The notes under the pieces were generated by a model that ran no database searches, was not told the origin of the DNA, and saw only the letters and a list, made by a program, of their open reading frames with translations. The position numbers were made by a program, and so were the translations under genes. A DNA stretch of 64,000 bases. Origin: Cannabis sativa (lineage: Eukaryota > Streptophyta > Magnoliopsida > Rosales > Cannabaceae). Each line of letters begins with the position of its first letter. Position 1 is the stretch's first letter. Shown piece after piece: positions 34,716 to 47,165 of this stretch. The DNA lies in NCBI RefSeq assembly GCF_029168945.1, contig NC_083605.1, positions 38,515,280-38,579,279 of the forward strand, written 5' to 3'.

Positions 34716-36373
34716 GGGATCCGAGATCCACGAACCGAACCCACAAATACGAACGGTTCTTCACTTTCCGGTTGGAAGACCACCATCTTCCTCTTGCAAT
34801 CAATGCTCGCCGAATATTTAGATAGGAAATCCATTCCTAAAATAATATCAAATTCGACTAAGCTCATCTCTATCAGATCAGCGCTCAACTCTCTACCATC
34901 TATCCACGATCGGCATAGACCTAATCCACCTATTGGAGATAACCAATTCTCCGCTGTGTAACGGGGTTCCAAACCACGACTCATATCTATCAAAGGGTCT
35001 ACCCAACTTACTAGAGACTCTGGCCGCCACATAAGAACGTGTAGCCCCAGAATAAAACAGCACTGAATAAAACGAGTCGTTAATAAGAATCTGACCTGTA
35101 ACAACTGATGGGCTGGCATCTGCATCAGCCTGCGTGATCGCGAATACCCCGGGCCGGGAGTGGGCATCGGCGGAGCTCTCGGTGCCTCCGGCGAGCTGGG
35201 GACATTCCCTCTTGAAGTGCCCGGGCATGCCACAAGGAAAGCATCCCTGCCCGCACTCTCCCCGATGATGCCTCTTGCGAGATAGGGCACTCGGGATAGG
35301 AGAAGCGAGTCTCATTACCACCCGGGACGACTCCTGCGTTGCGGTTCCCCGGAACCTCTTGTTCGGCTCGAGCCGCCGGAAGCGATGGGTGCCCTCTTCC
35401 TCGATCAATGGCCGAACCACTACTCCCCTGCTGAAACCCGATGCGGGGAGGGGTAGGAGCTCCGCCACCAACCGAGTACTAGGCGGACTGCGACATGCAC
35501 CCCACCGCGCCCTCGGCTCGCGGTGCCTTCTCCACCATGCGAGCGTAGGTGGTGCTGTCGTCGGTGGTAATCATCAGGTCATGCCTGATCTTGGGATTCA
35601 ACCCGTCCAGATACTTCTCCTTTCTGCTGAAGTCGGTCGGCACGATACCCGAGGCTAACCTCGCCAACCGGTCAAACTGAGTTGTATACTCAGTGACACT
35701 CATGTTCTCCCGCTGGGTCAGGTGAACGAATTCCTTTCTCTTGGCGCTTCTAACCGCCTCGTTGTAGTACTTCGCGTTGAAAAGTTCCTGGAACCTCTCC
35801 CAAGTCATGGTGGTGACATCGTGAATTTGAGACACCATGTCCCACCATACCAGGGCATCCTTCTGGAACTGAAATGTGGCGCACACCACTCTGTCGTTGC
35901 CGGTGACACCCATAAAGTTCAAGATTCTGGTGATCACCGTAAGCCACTGCTCGGCTTTCGACACATCCGGACCTCCCGGGAATACGGAGGTGCTTGCTTC
36001 CGAACCGCTCATATAAAGGTTCCAATACGTGGGCCGCCACTACCATCTCGGCACAGGCGGCGGGGGCAGGTGCCGGCGGAACTGCGGCACCGGGCTGCGG
36101 GAGCACCCTGCTGTCTCAACCTACGAATCTCGAGGTCTTGCTCTTCGATCCGGGCTTGCATCTCCGCAAACCGTAACTCCCACTTCGGGGCTCCACGATC
36201 GGGTAGGGGAGCTGGGCAGCTGTGGCGGGTTCTCATCACCCCAGACCACGAGCCACCCCGCCTCGGGGACCTCTACCTCGGCCCCTAGCAGGTGGGGGAA
36301 ATCGAGCTCCCTCTCCCTGATTCGACCCCACTGAGTTGCCTCGACTCCTGGTAGTCCGCCTGGCGTCCATCTA
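34712..36373 (-). pseudogene. gag: Element B gag and protease, fragmented
   Basis: The best gag piece is 36012-35479 (FQELFNAKYYNEAVRSAKRKEFVHL and onward). It reads through the place where element A has a TAG. The CCHC knuckle appears as [14 protein letters not shown] in 35471-34893. The protease region is damaged; DSGATHSY reads FYSGATRSY here. The ATG equivalent to A's 9147 is at about 36371. The 34500-36340 stretch holds the highest density of CTG/CAG-to-CG changes. Confidence 0.8.
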
Positions 36374-36651
36374 GTTAGAACCGCCTGCGAAACCAAGAGT
36401 TGGCATATCAGGTCGTATTCAAGGCGAGCTTACTAATGCCGCTTAATTTGGAAATTAGAAACGAAACATGCGCCTATTCTACTATCAGGCTACTAACATG
36501 CTTCCTAACAGGCTTTTCTTTTTCATAACTCAATAAAATAAACTACTAAAGCAATAAAGGCTTACTGAACCGTGAACCGAGCTAACTGCTGATGATGATT
36601 GTACATGTCGTGACGATCTTCGGAAGACAACCAGCGGCTACGATACCAAAT

Positions 36652-38891
36652 TGTAACACCCTAACTAACTTAGGCGTATTACGTGATTTTTAAACGTACT
36701 GTGCAGCTCGTTGCTAATCAACGAGGTTTATGGAAAAACGTGATTAATTAAAATTTTGCTTTTTCATTAAACTTATAAACCATTTTACCAAAAAGTCTCG
36801 GGATCCCGATTTATAAAAATATTTACAAACGTTTTCACTATTCAACTTTTACATCAAAATGAGGTCATCTAACGACCGTTACAAAATCTCGGCCTGGTCG
36901 TCCCGAGGATCGTACGCTCCGTGCCTAACCGCCCCGACATGTACAATCCCATAAGCTCGCTCACGGTCCATCAGCAACTGCCTTGCCTTTACCTACACAA
37001 GCAACGCAAACTGTGAGTCGACAGACTCAGTAAGAAAAGCATAATAATATCATACATAAAACTGACTGCCGTGTCCAACACGATACTGAGTCCCGCTACT
37101 GCCATGTCCAACATGGTGCTGAGCACTTCTTGCCATGTCCAACATGGTGCGAGTTTTGAACGTTCGGGGGACGGCACTATTGACAAGTATCCTCTGATCG
37201 GTCGAGCCGGTCATACTCCGTGCCGGTCATACTCCGGCCCGTACCGACGGGATAGGTCAATAGCACCGAACCACCAACCGGTGTCGGCTGATCGGTCGAG
37301 CCGGTCATACTCCGATTCTTGGTCATACTCCGGCTGTACCGACGTGACGGGGTTGGGTGGTTCGAAGCCTAAATACATATCTAATGTAAACTAACGGGCT
37401 TCCTACATGCACGCTAAACATGTAAACTACATATGCATCTTGTTATACTAATCTTACACGGATTCCGATTTCGGGTGTGCTTACAACTCGATCGGAACCG
37501 AAGCCGAACGGCGGATTACGGCTCCTAAACCATAAAAACCACAACACTATAAGTGACACGCTAAATCACTTCCGGGGACTAAAACTCGAAACTAAAAGTT
37601 TCCCTATCGATGAAAAGCATGGCAATACCCCTACGAACCCAAAAACGAGGAAAACTTGGGTTCTGAAAAATCCCCCATCCGGAAGTCCGGTTGCCCAACC
37701 GGAATTCCGGTTCTGAAAAATGCGAACCCCCATCCGAATTCGGATGCTCAACCGAATTCCGGTTCCTCGCGAGCGACAAGCAAAAATTCACATATCTTGA
37801 CCAATTCGAACCCAATTGATCCCAAACTTTCCGGACCTCCTCAATAGGTCCCAAATAACAATTCTAGAGCATCAAACCTACCCAGAAATCCCACATGCAA
37901 AATTCACCATTAAAGCTCAAGCTTTGAGTTTCAAACTCAAGCTTGAGCAAAACCAACTAACTAAGCAATCCACTAGCTTAATTCACCTTAAACTAGCCTA
38001 GAATTACCTCAGAAAACAAACAACAACATCCAGTGATTACACAGAAACAAAACATGCAATTTCTCACAAAAATCATCAATTTTCACATATAAATTAAAAG
38101 CTTGAACAACCTAGCTACTCATGCTTCAAACAACTCATTTAACATCAAAAATCATGCTTTGAACAACTTAAATCAACAACTAAACACAGCAGAAACATCT
38201 CTCAAAAAAATCACATGCATTACCATCCAATTTCATCATTTTTCTTCAAGAATTTAAGGAGAAAGGGACAAGGAAACACATACCACACAAGAGATCAATA
38301 AAGATTGCAAACCCAAGCTTGAATCACCACAAAATCCAGCTCTTGAACCCCAAAGTTCTCAGCCGAAAAAAGAGAGAGAGTTGTGTGTGTGTGAGTTTTT
38401 GAAATTTCCTTTAAATTGACTAAGTGTTGAAAATGTGAGTAAAAGAGAATAAAAGCCATTTATCACATTCTATTTTCAGCCAACATATAAATAAAATAAA
38501 CACTTAACATTTATTTTCCATATCATAAATCACATAAGACAAAAATACTAATGGGGCAAAAAGACCATTTTGCCCCTCCACCATAAAATCATGAAAATCA
38601 TACTAAAGGGGTATTTTTGGGACATTCTAAATTCCCGGCCATTCCCGACATTCCCAATGTCTAAACCCGTCCCCAAAATACTAACATACTAAGTTGTGAT
38701 CTCTACTGAGCCAAACGCCGCGTTCCAAAATACCGGACACCGGAAATGCGAAATATAAAAACCGCTGATGACATAAATATGCATATCTGAATTCCGTAAA
38801 TAACAATGATAAATTATTTAAATAGCTATAAATAATTTCCTGATTAACATAAATAACTGCTAATTTCCAAATTAACTAAGCGGGCTTTACA
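36652..38891 (-). mobile_element. Element B 5' LTR (right copy)
   Basis: This 2240-bp LTR has a repeat and palindrome region (36880-37820) that differs from the left LTR almost only at CTG, CAG and CCGG sites. Several palindromes are shortened, for example CCGGAATTCCGG to CCGAATTCGG. From about 37830 to 38891 it matches the left LTR with no difference I could find. The adjacent primer-binding site (36637-36648) reads TGGTATCGTAGC on the minus strand. Confidence 0.94.
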
Positions 38892-38896
38892 TGAAT

Positions 38897-40578
38897 AAAG
38901 TTTCCTAGATTTATCAGACATAGGGTTTTATTGATATGATAATCTACAACAGAGTTTACTTGCATTTGGAGAAGTGCTATGTTCTTTCCAGAGCATTGGT
39001 TAAAGTAAAGCTCAGGTTGGATGCATGGAGTATGCATCGGAAGGGACCGATATTGAACTTTGACTTAGATTTATTAAACTTACCGTAATATCTATTCAAG
39101 TCAATATCGCCTAGTTGATCCTAGATCAAATGTTCTTAATCCTGTTATGATTAGGCTCAATCTTGAAAGGCTATTCGTGTTCTTTGATTTGTTAGTTAAG
39201 CCTACTTTTAGGTCAGGGTGATACGTACATTTTGGGAACACGGTAGTGCAATTGAGTGGGAGTGCTAGCATAAACATGGAATCTATAGCTTCTATCTAGC
39301 GAATAGTAAGCAAAGGATGATCTCCTTCGAGCTTGACCAAACGAACTTAAATGGTGGAGTACTCATTTCACATAAGCTGAAATATCATTTATACGGGGTC
39401 AAGTGTTTTAAGGATAAAATACATTGTAGGGTGTAACGGTAATTTAATCCCTTTACAGTGTAGATCATTCATATAGAGGATCAGTGATCACAATAGGATT
39501 ATAACAATGGATAACTAATGATGTGTCTATATGGTGGAACATATAGAGCATTCTATATAACTGAGAGTGCAATTGTAAGTTCTATGCGTGGATTTAACGA
39601 AGAATTAATAAGTTAGTGAATTTTAGTAATAAATTCTTGATCTACTTATTGGAAGCTCGGTTATATAGACCCATGGTCCCCACACTAGTTGAGATAATAT
39701 TGCTTGTAAGACTCATATAATTGGTTTTGATTAATCAATTATAATTCTCAAATTAGACTATGTCTATTTGTGAATTTTTTCACTAAGTAAGGGTGAAATT
39801 GTAAAGAAAGAGTTTTAGGGGCATATTTGTTAATTATGATACTTTGTATGGTTCAATTAATAAATATGATAAATGATAATATTATTTAATAATTATTTAT
39901 AGTTATTAAATAGTTAGAATTGGCATTTAAATGGTTGAATTAGAAAATTGGCGTTTTTGAGAAAATTAGATGCAGAAAAGATAAAACTGCAAAATTGCAA
40001 AAAGTGAGGCCCAAATCCACTATGTAGGACTGGCCACTTTTATAGGAATTTACCTCTGATATTTCCATTATTTTAATGCCAAATAATTCAAACCTAACCC
40101 TAGTGGAATGCTATAAATAGATAGTGAAGGCTTCAAGAAAATTACACTTTTTTTTCTGACACTTTCTGAATCAGAAAAACCTGAGCCTTCTCTCTCCCTA
40201 TCTGGCTGACCACTCCCTCTCTTCTTTTCTTCTTCAATATTTCGAAATCCTTAGTGTATGAGTAGTGCCCACACACAGCAAGTGATACCTCAATCATAGT
40301 GAGGAAGATCGTGAAGAAAGACTTTCAGCAAGAAGGAGTTTCAGCATCAAAGATTCAGAGAAAGAGATCCAGGTTCAGATATTGATAATGCTCTGCTACA
40401 GAAAGGAATCAAGGGCTAGATATCTGAACGGAAGGAGTCATTATATTCCGCTGCACCCAATGTAAGGTTTCCTGAACTTTATATGTGTTTATTTCATCGT
40501 TTTAGAAAGTTCATATTTAGGGTGTTAATCAACATACTTGTGAGTAGATCTAAGATCTTGGTAAAATAACTTCCAACA
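38897..40578 (+). mobile_element. Element C 3' LTR, second part
   Basis: It continues the LTR after the B insertion and its TSD copy. The TATA box is at 40112-40119. It ends CCAACA, followed by the TSD ATTGG. Confidence 0.93.
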
Positions 40579-40583
40579 ATTGG

Positions 40584-40989
40584 CACTTCAACAATCCGAG
40601 AAAGAGGTTAATAGTCCTCGGGGGTGCGAAACTATTGTAAGAGGTTTGGAAATACCTTGGTGAAAATTTCCCGGTTGTAAGGGTTAGTCAAGCCCGTTAA
40701 CTTGGCTCTATATTGGAACTCAAAGCTAGGTCCATAGCTTTGAAGACAAAGGACGTAGGTGGCATAGCTCTACCGAACCTTGTAAAAATCGAGAGTTTTC
40801 ATTTTCTAATCCTTAAACTCTTTACTTTACAAGTTTAATTATTTGTCTTAATATATTCCTTGCCATACTACTTGCTTTTACTTGATTAATTGACTAATTG
40901 CATAATTTTGTGTTAAAAGTTTTAATTTTTCGAAATTAGTTTAAATTTCCAATTCACCCCCCCTCTTGGAAACATATCTTGGGCTAACA
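40584..40989 (+). mobile_element. Element E 3' LTR, second part
   Basis: It resumes with CACTTCAACAATCC, which follows ATTGG in the uninterrupted 5' copy (11982). It ends GGGCTAACA. The next bases, TAGCA, would be the TSD, and element G gag follows. Confidence 0.92.
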
Positions 40990-41759
40990 TAGCAGCCTTT
41001 TTCTTTTTAACTGTTTTCACAGCTTGAACAGGCTTCTTGCTATTTTTCCACTTCTTCTTTGTCTTAGGTTTGGAAGTAGAGGCTAGGTCATGTGCCTCAG
41101 CTTTAAACATCCCAATTACCATTTCCAGAATTATGAGGTTTATTCCTTTTCTTCTTGGGTCCTCCAATCAAATTTTTATATGTCTGAAGGTCATTGACTA
41201 ACGTGTTAAAATCTTGTTCCTTCTTATTGATGACATAATTTGATGTATATGGCAAAAAAGTTGGAGTGAGACTATTCAAGATAAGACTCACTTGAGTTGT
41301 CTGATCCATTTCAGCTTCATGATTCTGGGCTTCTTAGAAATAACTTGCCATTTGGAGAAGGTGATCACGTACATTCTGATGGGGTTCCATCCGTGCATTG
41401 ATAAATTTCTTTGTCGCATCAAAGCGAGACTGAATCGATGTCATTCCGAATAGCTCAGTTAACTTCGTCATGATTTCTGCAGCCGTGACAGTGTTTGCAA
41501 ACCTTGTTTTTAACGTGTCAATCATGATGGAAAGCATGAAGTATCGAGCTTTGTTGTTAGCATTGTGCCAATGCTCGTACTTCTCTCTAACAGCTTTAGT
41601 TTCATTGTCACCCGGCTGTTCAGGAGACGGCTCATTTGACACAAATAGGGCACTTTCACCTATGAGAGCAATGTTAATGTTCTCTTTCCATTTTGGGAAG
41701 TTAGATCCATTCAACTTATTATCAGTCAACAGTGCTAACATGGGATTGGCCATGGTCAT
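40990..41759 (-). pseudogene. gag: Element G gag (copia), truncated by E
   Basis: The start is set at the ATG at 41759 (MTMANPMLALL), matching K's start at 61805. The 142 residues to 41337 have the copia gag signature NFPKWKENINIALIGES. A TAA at 41334-41336 sits where K has a CAG Gln codon. The same frame continues with MDQTTQVSLILNSL (41309) to about 41103, where a frameshift moves the rest (TSKPKTKKKWKNSKK) to another frame. E then interrupts the lysine-rich linker before the zinc knuckle. Confidence 0.85.
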
Positions 41760-42260
41760 ATAGGAAACTACAAAAAACAATAAATAGAAATCAATTATGG
41801 TTTAACACAAAATCTCATTCAGAAATTATTAGCACATAGCAAGTAGGGATGACAAGTGAAATACTAAAACATACAATCCTAAATAATTTCCAAGGTTTTC
41901 AACAAACTGATATCAGCGTCCCGTTTAGGCAAGAGTCAAAGCTACCATCCATTGAATAGAGTTGTCAGCTCATCTAAAATGATAAACATTCTAGCAACCT
42001 TTTATTTGATCGAAAAGAGAATCTGACGTTGTCCCGTTTAGGCGTGAGTCAAGGTCATTCCTATTTCATGAGCTCCCACCATTGTTTCATACTTTTGTAA
42101 GTCTTATAAAGTCGCCACCATCAGGGTGATCTATACTAATATAAAACACTTACAAATAATACTTATCTTTCGAGATTCTACGGCACTAACTTGCTAATGA
42201 ACGTTCCTCCATTAGGGAGGATTACTCACTAAAACAATAGCTATGTAAAACCAACAATGG
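41760..42260 (-). repeat. Element G structured leader module
   Basis: This matches the C module on the opposite strand. Near-copies of the 20-mer GACTCTCGCCTAAACGGGAC lie at 41918-41937 and 42031-42050. The perfect hairpin CCTCC-CTAAT-GGAGG lies at 42206-42220 (complement shown). Confidence 0.8.
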
Positions 42261-45200
42261 AGATCGAATATCCTAATAATAATAAAGCTCATTATTTAAA
42301 ATGTATTTTCTTCTATTATTTATTTAAATATATTTATATTAAATATATATATTTATTTAATTAAAATTTCCAATTTAGAATAAAATTCTAAATAAAATTT
42401 AATTTAATATTTATAAAATTATACTTAGATGGATATGAAAATAAAATGAATTATTTCCATCTTAGTAATAATTTTTCAATAAATATTAAGAAAATTATTT
42501 AATTTAACTTGTATTAATTTAAATTAATTTGCAACTAAAATTTAATTTTCTATAAATATATATTGCATTTCGAAAAATTAAAGTATATAATTATACAATA
42601 TTCGAAATGCTTTAAATTAAAAAAAAAATAAATTATACACTACTAGAAAGAATACTTCCAGCAAAAAAATAATATATATCTAGATTTTTTTTGACTAATT
42701 AATTCAATTTCTAATTATAATATATTTTAGTTCATTAATAAATAAATAAAAATTACTGATTTAAGTTGGTTCAAAATTAATTAAAAAAATTAATTTACAA
42801 CTTTAATCTATTTGCAAGAAAAAATTCAAAAATATCTTGCATAATTAAATGCAATTTCGAAAATTGATTAATAAAAATAAAAAATATATTTTGAAAATTA
42901 TTCAAATTTAAGTTGTTATGAAATTTTAAAGAAAATTTCCAACTTACAATAATTCTCTATTTTAATTAAATAACATGAAAATAATAATATTTAAGTATCA
43001 TGATGAAAATCAACTTAGATATTGAAATTTTCAATTTACTTAAATGTATTAAATTCAAGAAATAAATAATTAAGTATAGAGGAGACTTAATTATTAATTC
43101 TAGTTTAATACTAGGAAAATATACTTAACTTAAATTGTACCAAAATTAATTATTAAACAATTAATTTTACAATCTAAAATATTTTCCTTATTTAATATTA
43201 GAAAAAAAATAACTAACTAGTTTTAGAAATAACTATCTAGAATATATTTCAATTTAACTAAGTGTTTTTCTAAAATTTGAAAAAAAAAAAACTAATTTAA
43301 GTTGTTATAGAGAAAATCTAAAATATCAAACTTAAGTATTTTTCAAATAAAATTTAATTAAATATCAAAATTATGTTGTAACCACCTAATTTAAAAATAT
43401 TCCATTTTAAGTTGATCAAAAAAAATATCAACTTAAAAAATATCTCAAGAATCTTCAATAACTAATTCCTAGAATTCCTCAACTTAGTTTTAAATTCAAA
43501 AGATATTCAAATTTAAGTTGATATGAAAATTAGTTATAAATAACTAATTTGTAACTTAAATAGGAATATTTAATGAAATAATTAAAATAAGCTTCAGAAA
43601 GAATCTAGTTAGTTATAGTTCTTTATTTAATAAAATACAAGAAAAATATAGATAGTTTATCTAGAAATAATTTCATTAAACTAAGAGTGTTTTTCTTAAA
43701 ATTAACTTTAAAATATTAAAATGAAAAAAATTTCATATATTTTAAAAGTTAATTATGTTGCTAATCAATTTTATTAGGTTAAACTAATCTAATTAACCTA
43801 GCACAGTTATCCAAATTAGGCGAATGGGCCTTAACAGTTGGGGTTATTCATGTGACGGGGAGCTAGGTTCAGTATGTCGTACCCACTTCTACTGGCGCCC
43901 AACTCTCACAGAAGGCCTAAAAGAGAGGAATTTAACCTTAAAATGAACAACTGTTATTAATTGAATAGGCCCAAAAACTAAATGGGCCTAAATAAAATCT
44001 ATCAAGGTGTGACATTTTATTTAGCAACAACCTATATGCATCTAAACATAAAGTAAACATATAGGCTCACACAGGCACACAGATTTGGATGGATCCAATC
44101 ATGTTACTAGGTCATAAACAGTTGAAAGAAGAATGTAAAATTTACCTGTTACAAATTATTTACTTGACCTATTGACAATTGAACCATGGGTTAAAATCAG
44201 ATCATTGGATCTGTCAACAAGTTAACCATGGCAATTTTGATCAAGCAATAATAGGTTTTAGAAAACTTACAAACAAGCTAAAATACATATTCCTGCAACA
44301 AGTTGAATTTGGATAGTTGGTTGTAGGATTTATTTAATTTTAAATTAATTAAAAAAAATTCAAAAAAAAAATATATTTTCGGTTAAAAAAAAATTAAAAA
44401 TAAACCTACAATTTTGAAAAATTAGGTTTCAACTAACCTAAAAGTCATTTCAAAAAAATTTGCTAACCACCTTTTAAATTTATTGTTATTTAATAAATTA
44501 AATATTCAATAAAATAAAATGATAAATACATAACCTTTTCTGATTTAATAATTTAATTTAAGTAAAAATAACAAAATTTAAAAGTTAGCAAAAATATCTT
44601 ATTTCTATTTAAAATACCATGATTATAGTAATCTTATTTTAAATCTAAATAAGGTTAAATTACTTAAAATAGAATATTTTATAAAAGGAATTTAATATCT
44701 CACCTTAGATTTAAAAATAAGATAAAATAATCAAATTTTAAAAAAATAATAAAAGAAGTAAGCAAAAATAGATTTTTACCTATTTTCAAATTCAAATTGC
44801 ACTAATATCTAAAATTAATTTTTTAAAAAAATTAATTTATTTTTGATAATTATATTTGAAATATGAAAAGTAAAAATGAAAATACAAAACTACACAAAAA
44901 ATCGAAAGTTAATTCCATGAAGTAGCATGAAAAATCGAAGAAAAACGAAAAAATTTTGAGCTGTACGAACGGTATGCAAAGCACACCATCCAGGTGCACA
45001 TCCTTGAGCGCAAGGGGCTGCTTGGGCGCACAAAGGGTGCTGCCAGCAGCCACCCACGCGCACAAGGGTGTGTCACCACCCTTGATTTTTTCAAAACTTC
45101 AAAAAATCATAACTAATTCAAATAAAATCGAAATTGAGCTCTATAAAATAGTGAATTGCTTAATATTTTCCAAACTATCCAATAAAAATAATTCCAGAAA

Positions 45201-45351
45201 CGAAAATTCAATTATTTTCATAAAATTTCACAAGCATCAATCAATCATCATATAACACACAGATCAACATGAAACCATCCAAATCAACATATATCATCGA
45301 TTTAATTCATATTTCATGAAAGTAAATCATTACAATGGCTCTGGTACCAGT
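42261..45351 (-). other. Element G leader, AT-rich, with GC-rich cassette
   Basis: It is non-coding and mostly AT-rich. A conserved family block lies at 43800-44110. At 44957-45080 a GC-rich segment of about 120 bp replaces a shorter, different segment found in C between the same flanks (AAAAAATC and GTACAGCTC). The short ORFs over this segment, on both strands, have no recognisable product. The primer-binding site is at 45336-45349 and reads TGGTACCAGAGCC on the minus strand. Confidence 0.7.
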
Positions 45352-47165
45352 TGTTGGAAATATTTTACCAGGATCTAGATTTACTACCATGTATGTTTCA
45401 TTAATATCCTAATATGAATTTTCAAACAATGAAATAAACACATAAGGGTTCAAGAAAACCTTACGTTGGGTGCAGCGGAATATAATGACTCCTTCCATTT
45501 AAATCTCTAGCCCTTGATTCCTTTCTGTAGCAGAGCATTATCAAGATCTGAACCTGGATCTCTTTCTCTCCTTCCTTTGATGCTGATTCTCCTTCTTGAT
45601 TGGATTCTACACAATCTTCCACACTATGATTGAGATACCACTTGATGTGTGTGGGCACTACTCTATCACTAGGGTTCGAAATTGAAGAGGAATAGAGAAG
45701 GGAAGTGGTTGCTAGAAAGTTTTCTCTGAAAGGAATGAGATGCTTCTCCTACTTTCCTGAAGCCATTACTTTCTATTTATGGAATACCACATAGGGTTAG
45801 GGTTGAATTACTTGACATTAAAATAATGAAAACATTAAATGATAAAAGCTACGCATGTGGCCGGCCATAGCATATGGAAATGGGCCTCAGTTTTGTAACT
45901 TTCCTGTTTTATCATTTATGTATCCCATTTTCTCAAAATTGCCAATTTTCACATTCAACCATTGAAATGTCAATTTTAACTATTTAATAACTATAAATAA
46001 TTATTAAATAATATTGTCATTTATTATATTTATTAATTAGACTAACCAAAGTCTGTTAATTAACAAATATATCCTATAAACTCTTCCTTTACAGTTTCGC
46101 CCGTAATAAGTGATAAATTCATAAAGTAGACATAGTCTAACTTTAGAATTATAATTGATTAATCAAAATCAATTAACTGAGTCTTACAAGCAGTATAGTC
46201 TCAACTAGTATGGGGACCATGGGCCTATATAACCGAGCTTCCAATAAGTCGAACCGAATTTACCAAGTAAATTTCCTAACTTATTAATTCCTTATTGAAT
46301 CCACACTTAGAACTTGGAATTGCACTCTCAATCATATAGAACGCTCTATATGTTCCACGATATAGATACGCTATTAGTTATCCATTGTTATAATCCTACT
46401 TTGATCAATGACCCTCTAATAGATGATCTACATTGAATAGGCTCTAAATTACCGTTACATCTTCAATGTATTTTATCCTTAAAACACTTAGCTCCGTATA
46501 AATGATATTTCAGCAAAGTGAAATGAGATCTCAACCATTTATCTCTGTTTAGCCAAGCTCGAAGGATATCATCGTTTCACTTCTAAATTCCTATAGAAGT
46601 TATAGACTCCATATTTATGTTAGCGCTCCACTCAATTATACTATCATGTTCCCAAAATGTACGTATCACCCTAACAGTTCAAATGTAGGCTTAACTAACA
46701 AATATAGAACATGTATAATACTCTTGAGATCGAACCTAACTATATCAGGATTAAGATCATTTGATCTAGGATCAACAGGTGATATTGAATTGAATAGATA
46801 TTACGGTAAATTTTAATATATCTAATCAAAGTTCAATATCGGTCCCTTCCGATGTATACTCCATACATCCGATGCTGGTAAACTTTTCCAATGCCCTGGA
46901 AAGGACATAACACTTATCCAGTGAACTGACAAATCAGGGAATAAACTTTGGAACATATAATTAAGATTATATTCCACTGTGCTGACAACACTATAATTAT
47001 TAACAGATTCATATGTTCTGGACTTAAATAGAATTCATACATTATATATATAATCATGAAATAAATCATGTGAACCATGCAACATAAAATGTTTTTTCTG
47101 ATCTTTATTAATAAGTAAATTTGATTATATTGAAATGAGTTTTATTTAGGACACAAAACCCAACA
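45352..47165 (-). mobile_element. Element G 5' LTR
   Basis: This 1814-bp LTR has TGTTGG/CCAACA ends. The core promoter on the minus strand is CATAAATAG near 45776, a weakened TATA. The flanking bases CGACA (47166-47170) should be one TSD copy. Confidence 0.9.

Larger units (their letters stand above)
29445..38891 (-). mobile_element. Element B: second Tekay-type chromovirus, inside the C 3' LTR
   Basis: Same family and orientation as element A. The TSD is TGAAT (29440-29444, 38892-38896). LTRs are 29445-31698 (2254 bp) and 36652-38891 (2240 bp). The AT-rich halves of the two LTRs look identical by eye, which indicates a very young insertion. GC-rich parts of the right LTR and of gag-pol show many clustered changes at CTG/CAG sites; see findings. 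Confidence 0.96.
20927..40578 (+). mobile_element. Element C: non-autonomous copia element (contains element B)
   Basis: Both LTRs start TGTTGGG and end CCAACA, and the TSD ATTGG flanks the whole (20922-20926, 40579-40583). The left LTR is 20927-22823 (1897 bp). The right LTR is 29230-40578; it is also 1897 bp once element B and one TSD copy are subtracted. The LTRs differ only by scattered single bases, so insertion was recent. Yet the internal 6.4 kb has no open gag or pol, only pol remnants full of stops. It must have been moved by proteins from another copy. Confidence 0.93.
11799..40989 (+). mobile_element. Element E: SIRE-type Ty1/copia with accessory ORF (5' end outside window)
   Basis: This is a plus-strand copia element. 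Its components are the 5' LTR remnant, a Met-tRNA primer-binding site, gag, pol, an extra ORF, several purine tracts and a 3' LTR split by element C. The order gag, integrase, reverse transcriptase, RNase H is that of Ty1/copia. The long gag with a second zinc knuckle, the AAAAGGGGGAGA PPT and the extra downstream ORF point to the SIRE lineage. The 5' LTR was entered by F, so its first part lies left of the window. E itself sits inside the gag of element G. The 3' LTR, with C removed, is 1475 bp. Confidence 0.92.
40990..47165 (-). mobile_element. Element G: copia element on the minus strand, 5' half
   Basis: Reading leftward it has a 5' LTR, primer-binding site, long leader and gag, which is cut by element E at 40989/40990. 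The pol half must lie left of the window. Its LTR is related to those of C, I, J and L. Damage in gag and LTR divergence make it older than E. Confidence 0.88.

Noticed and set aside
44850..45255. Short ORFs on both strands over the GC-rich cassette of G
   Set aside because: Open frames are explained by GC-rich composition; no recognisable protein and no conservation in C or J.
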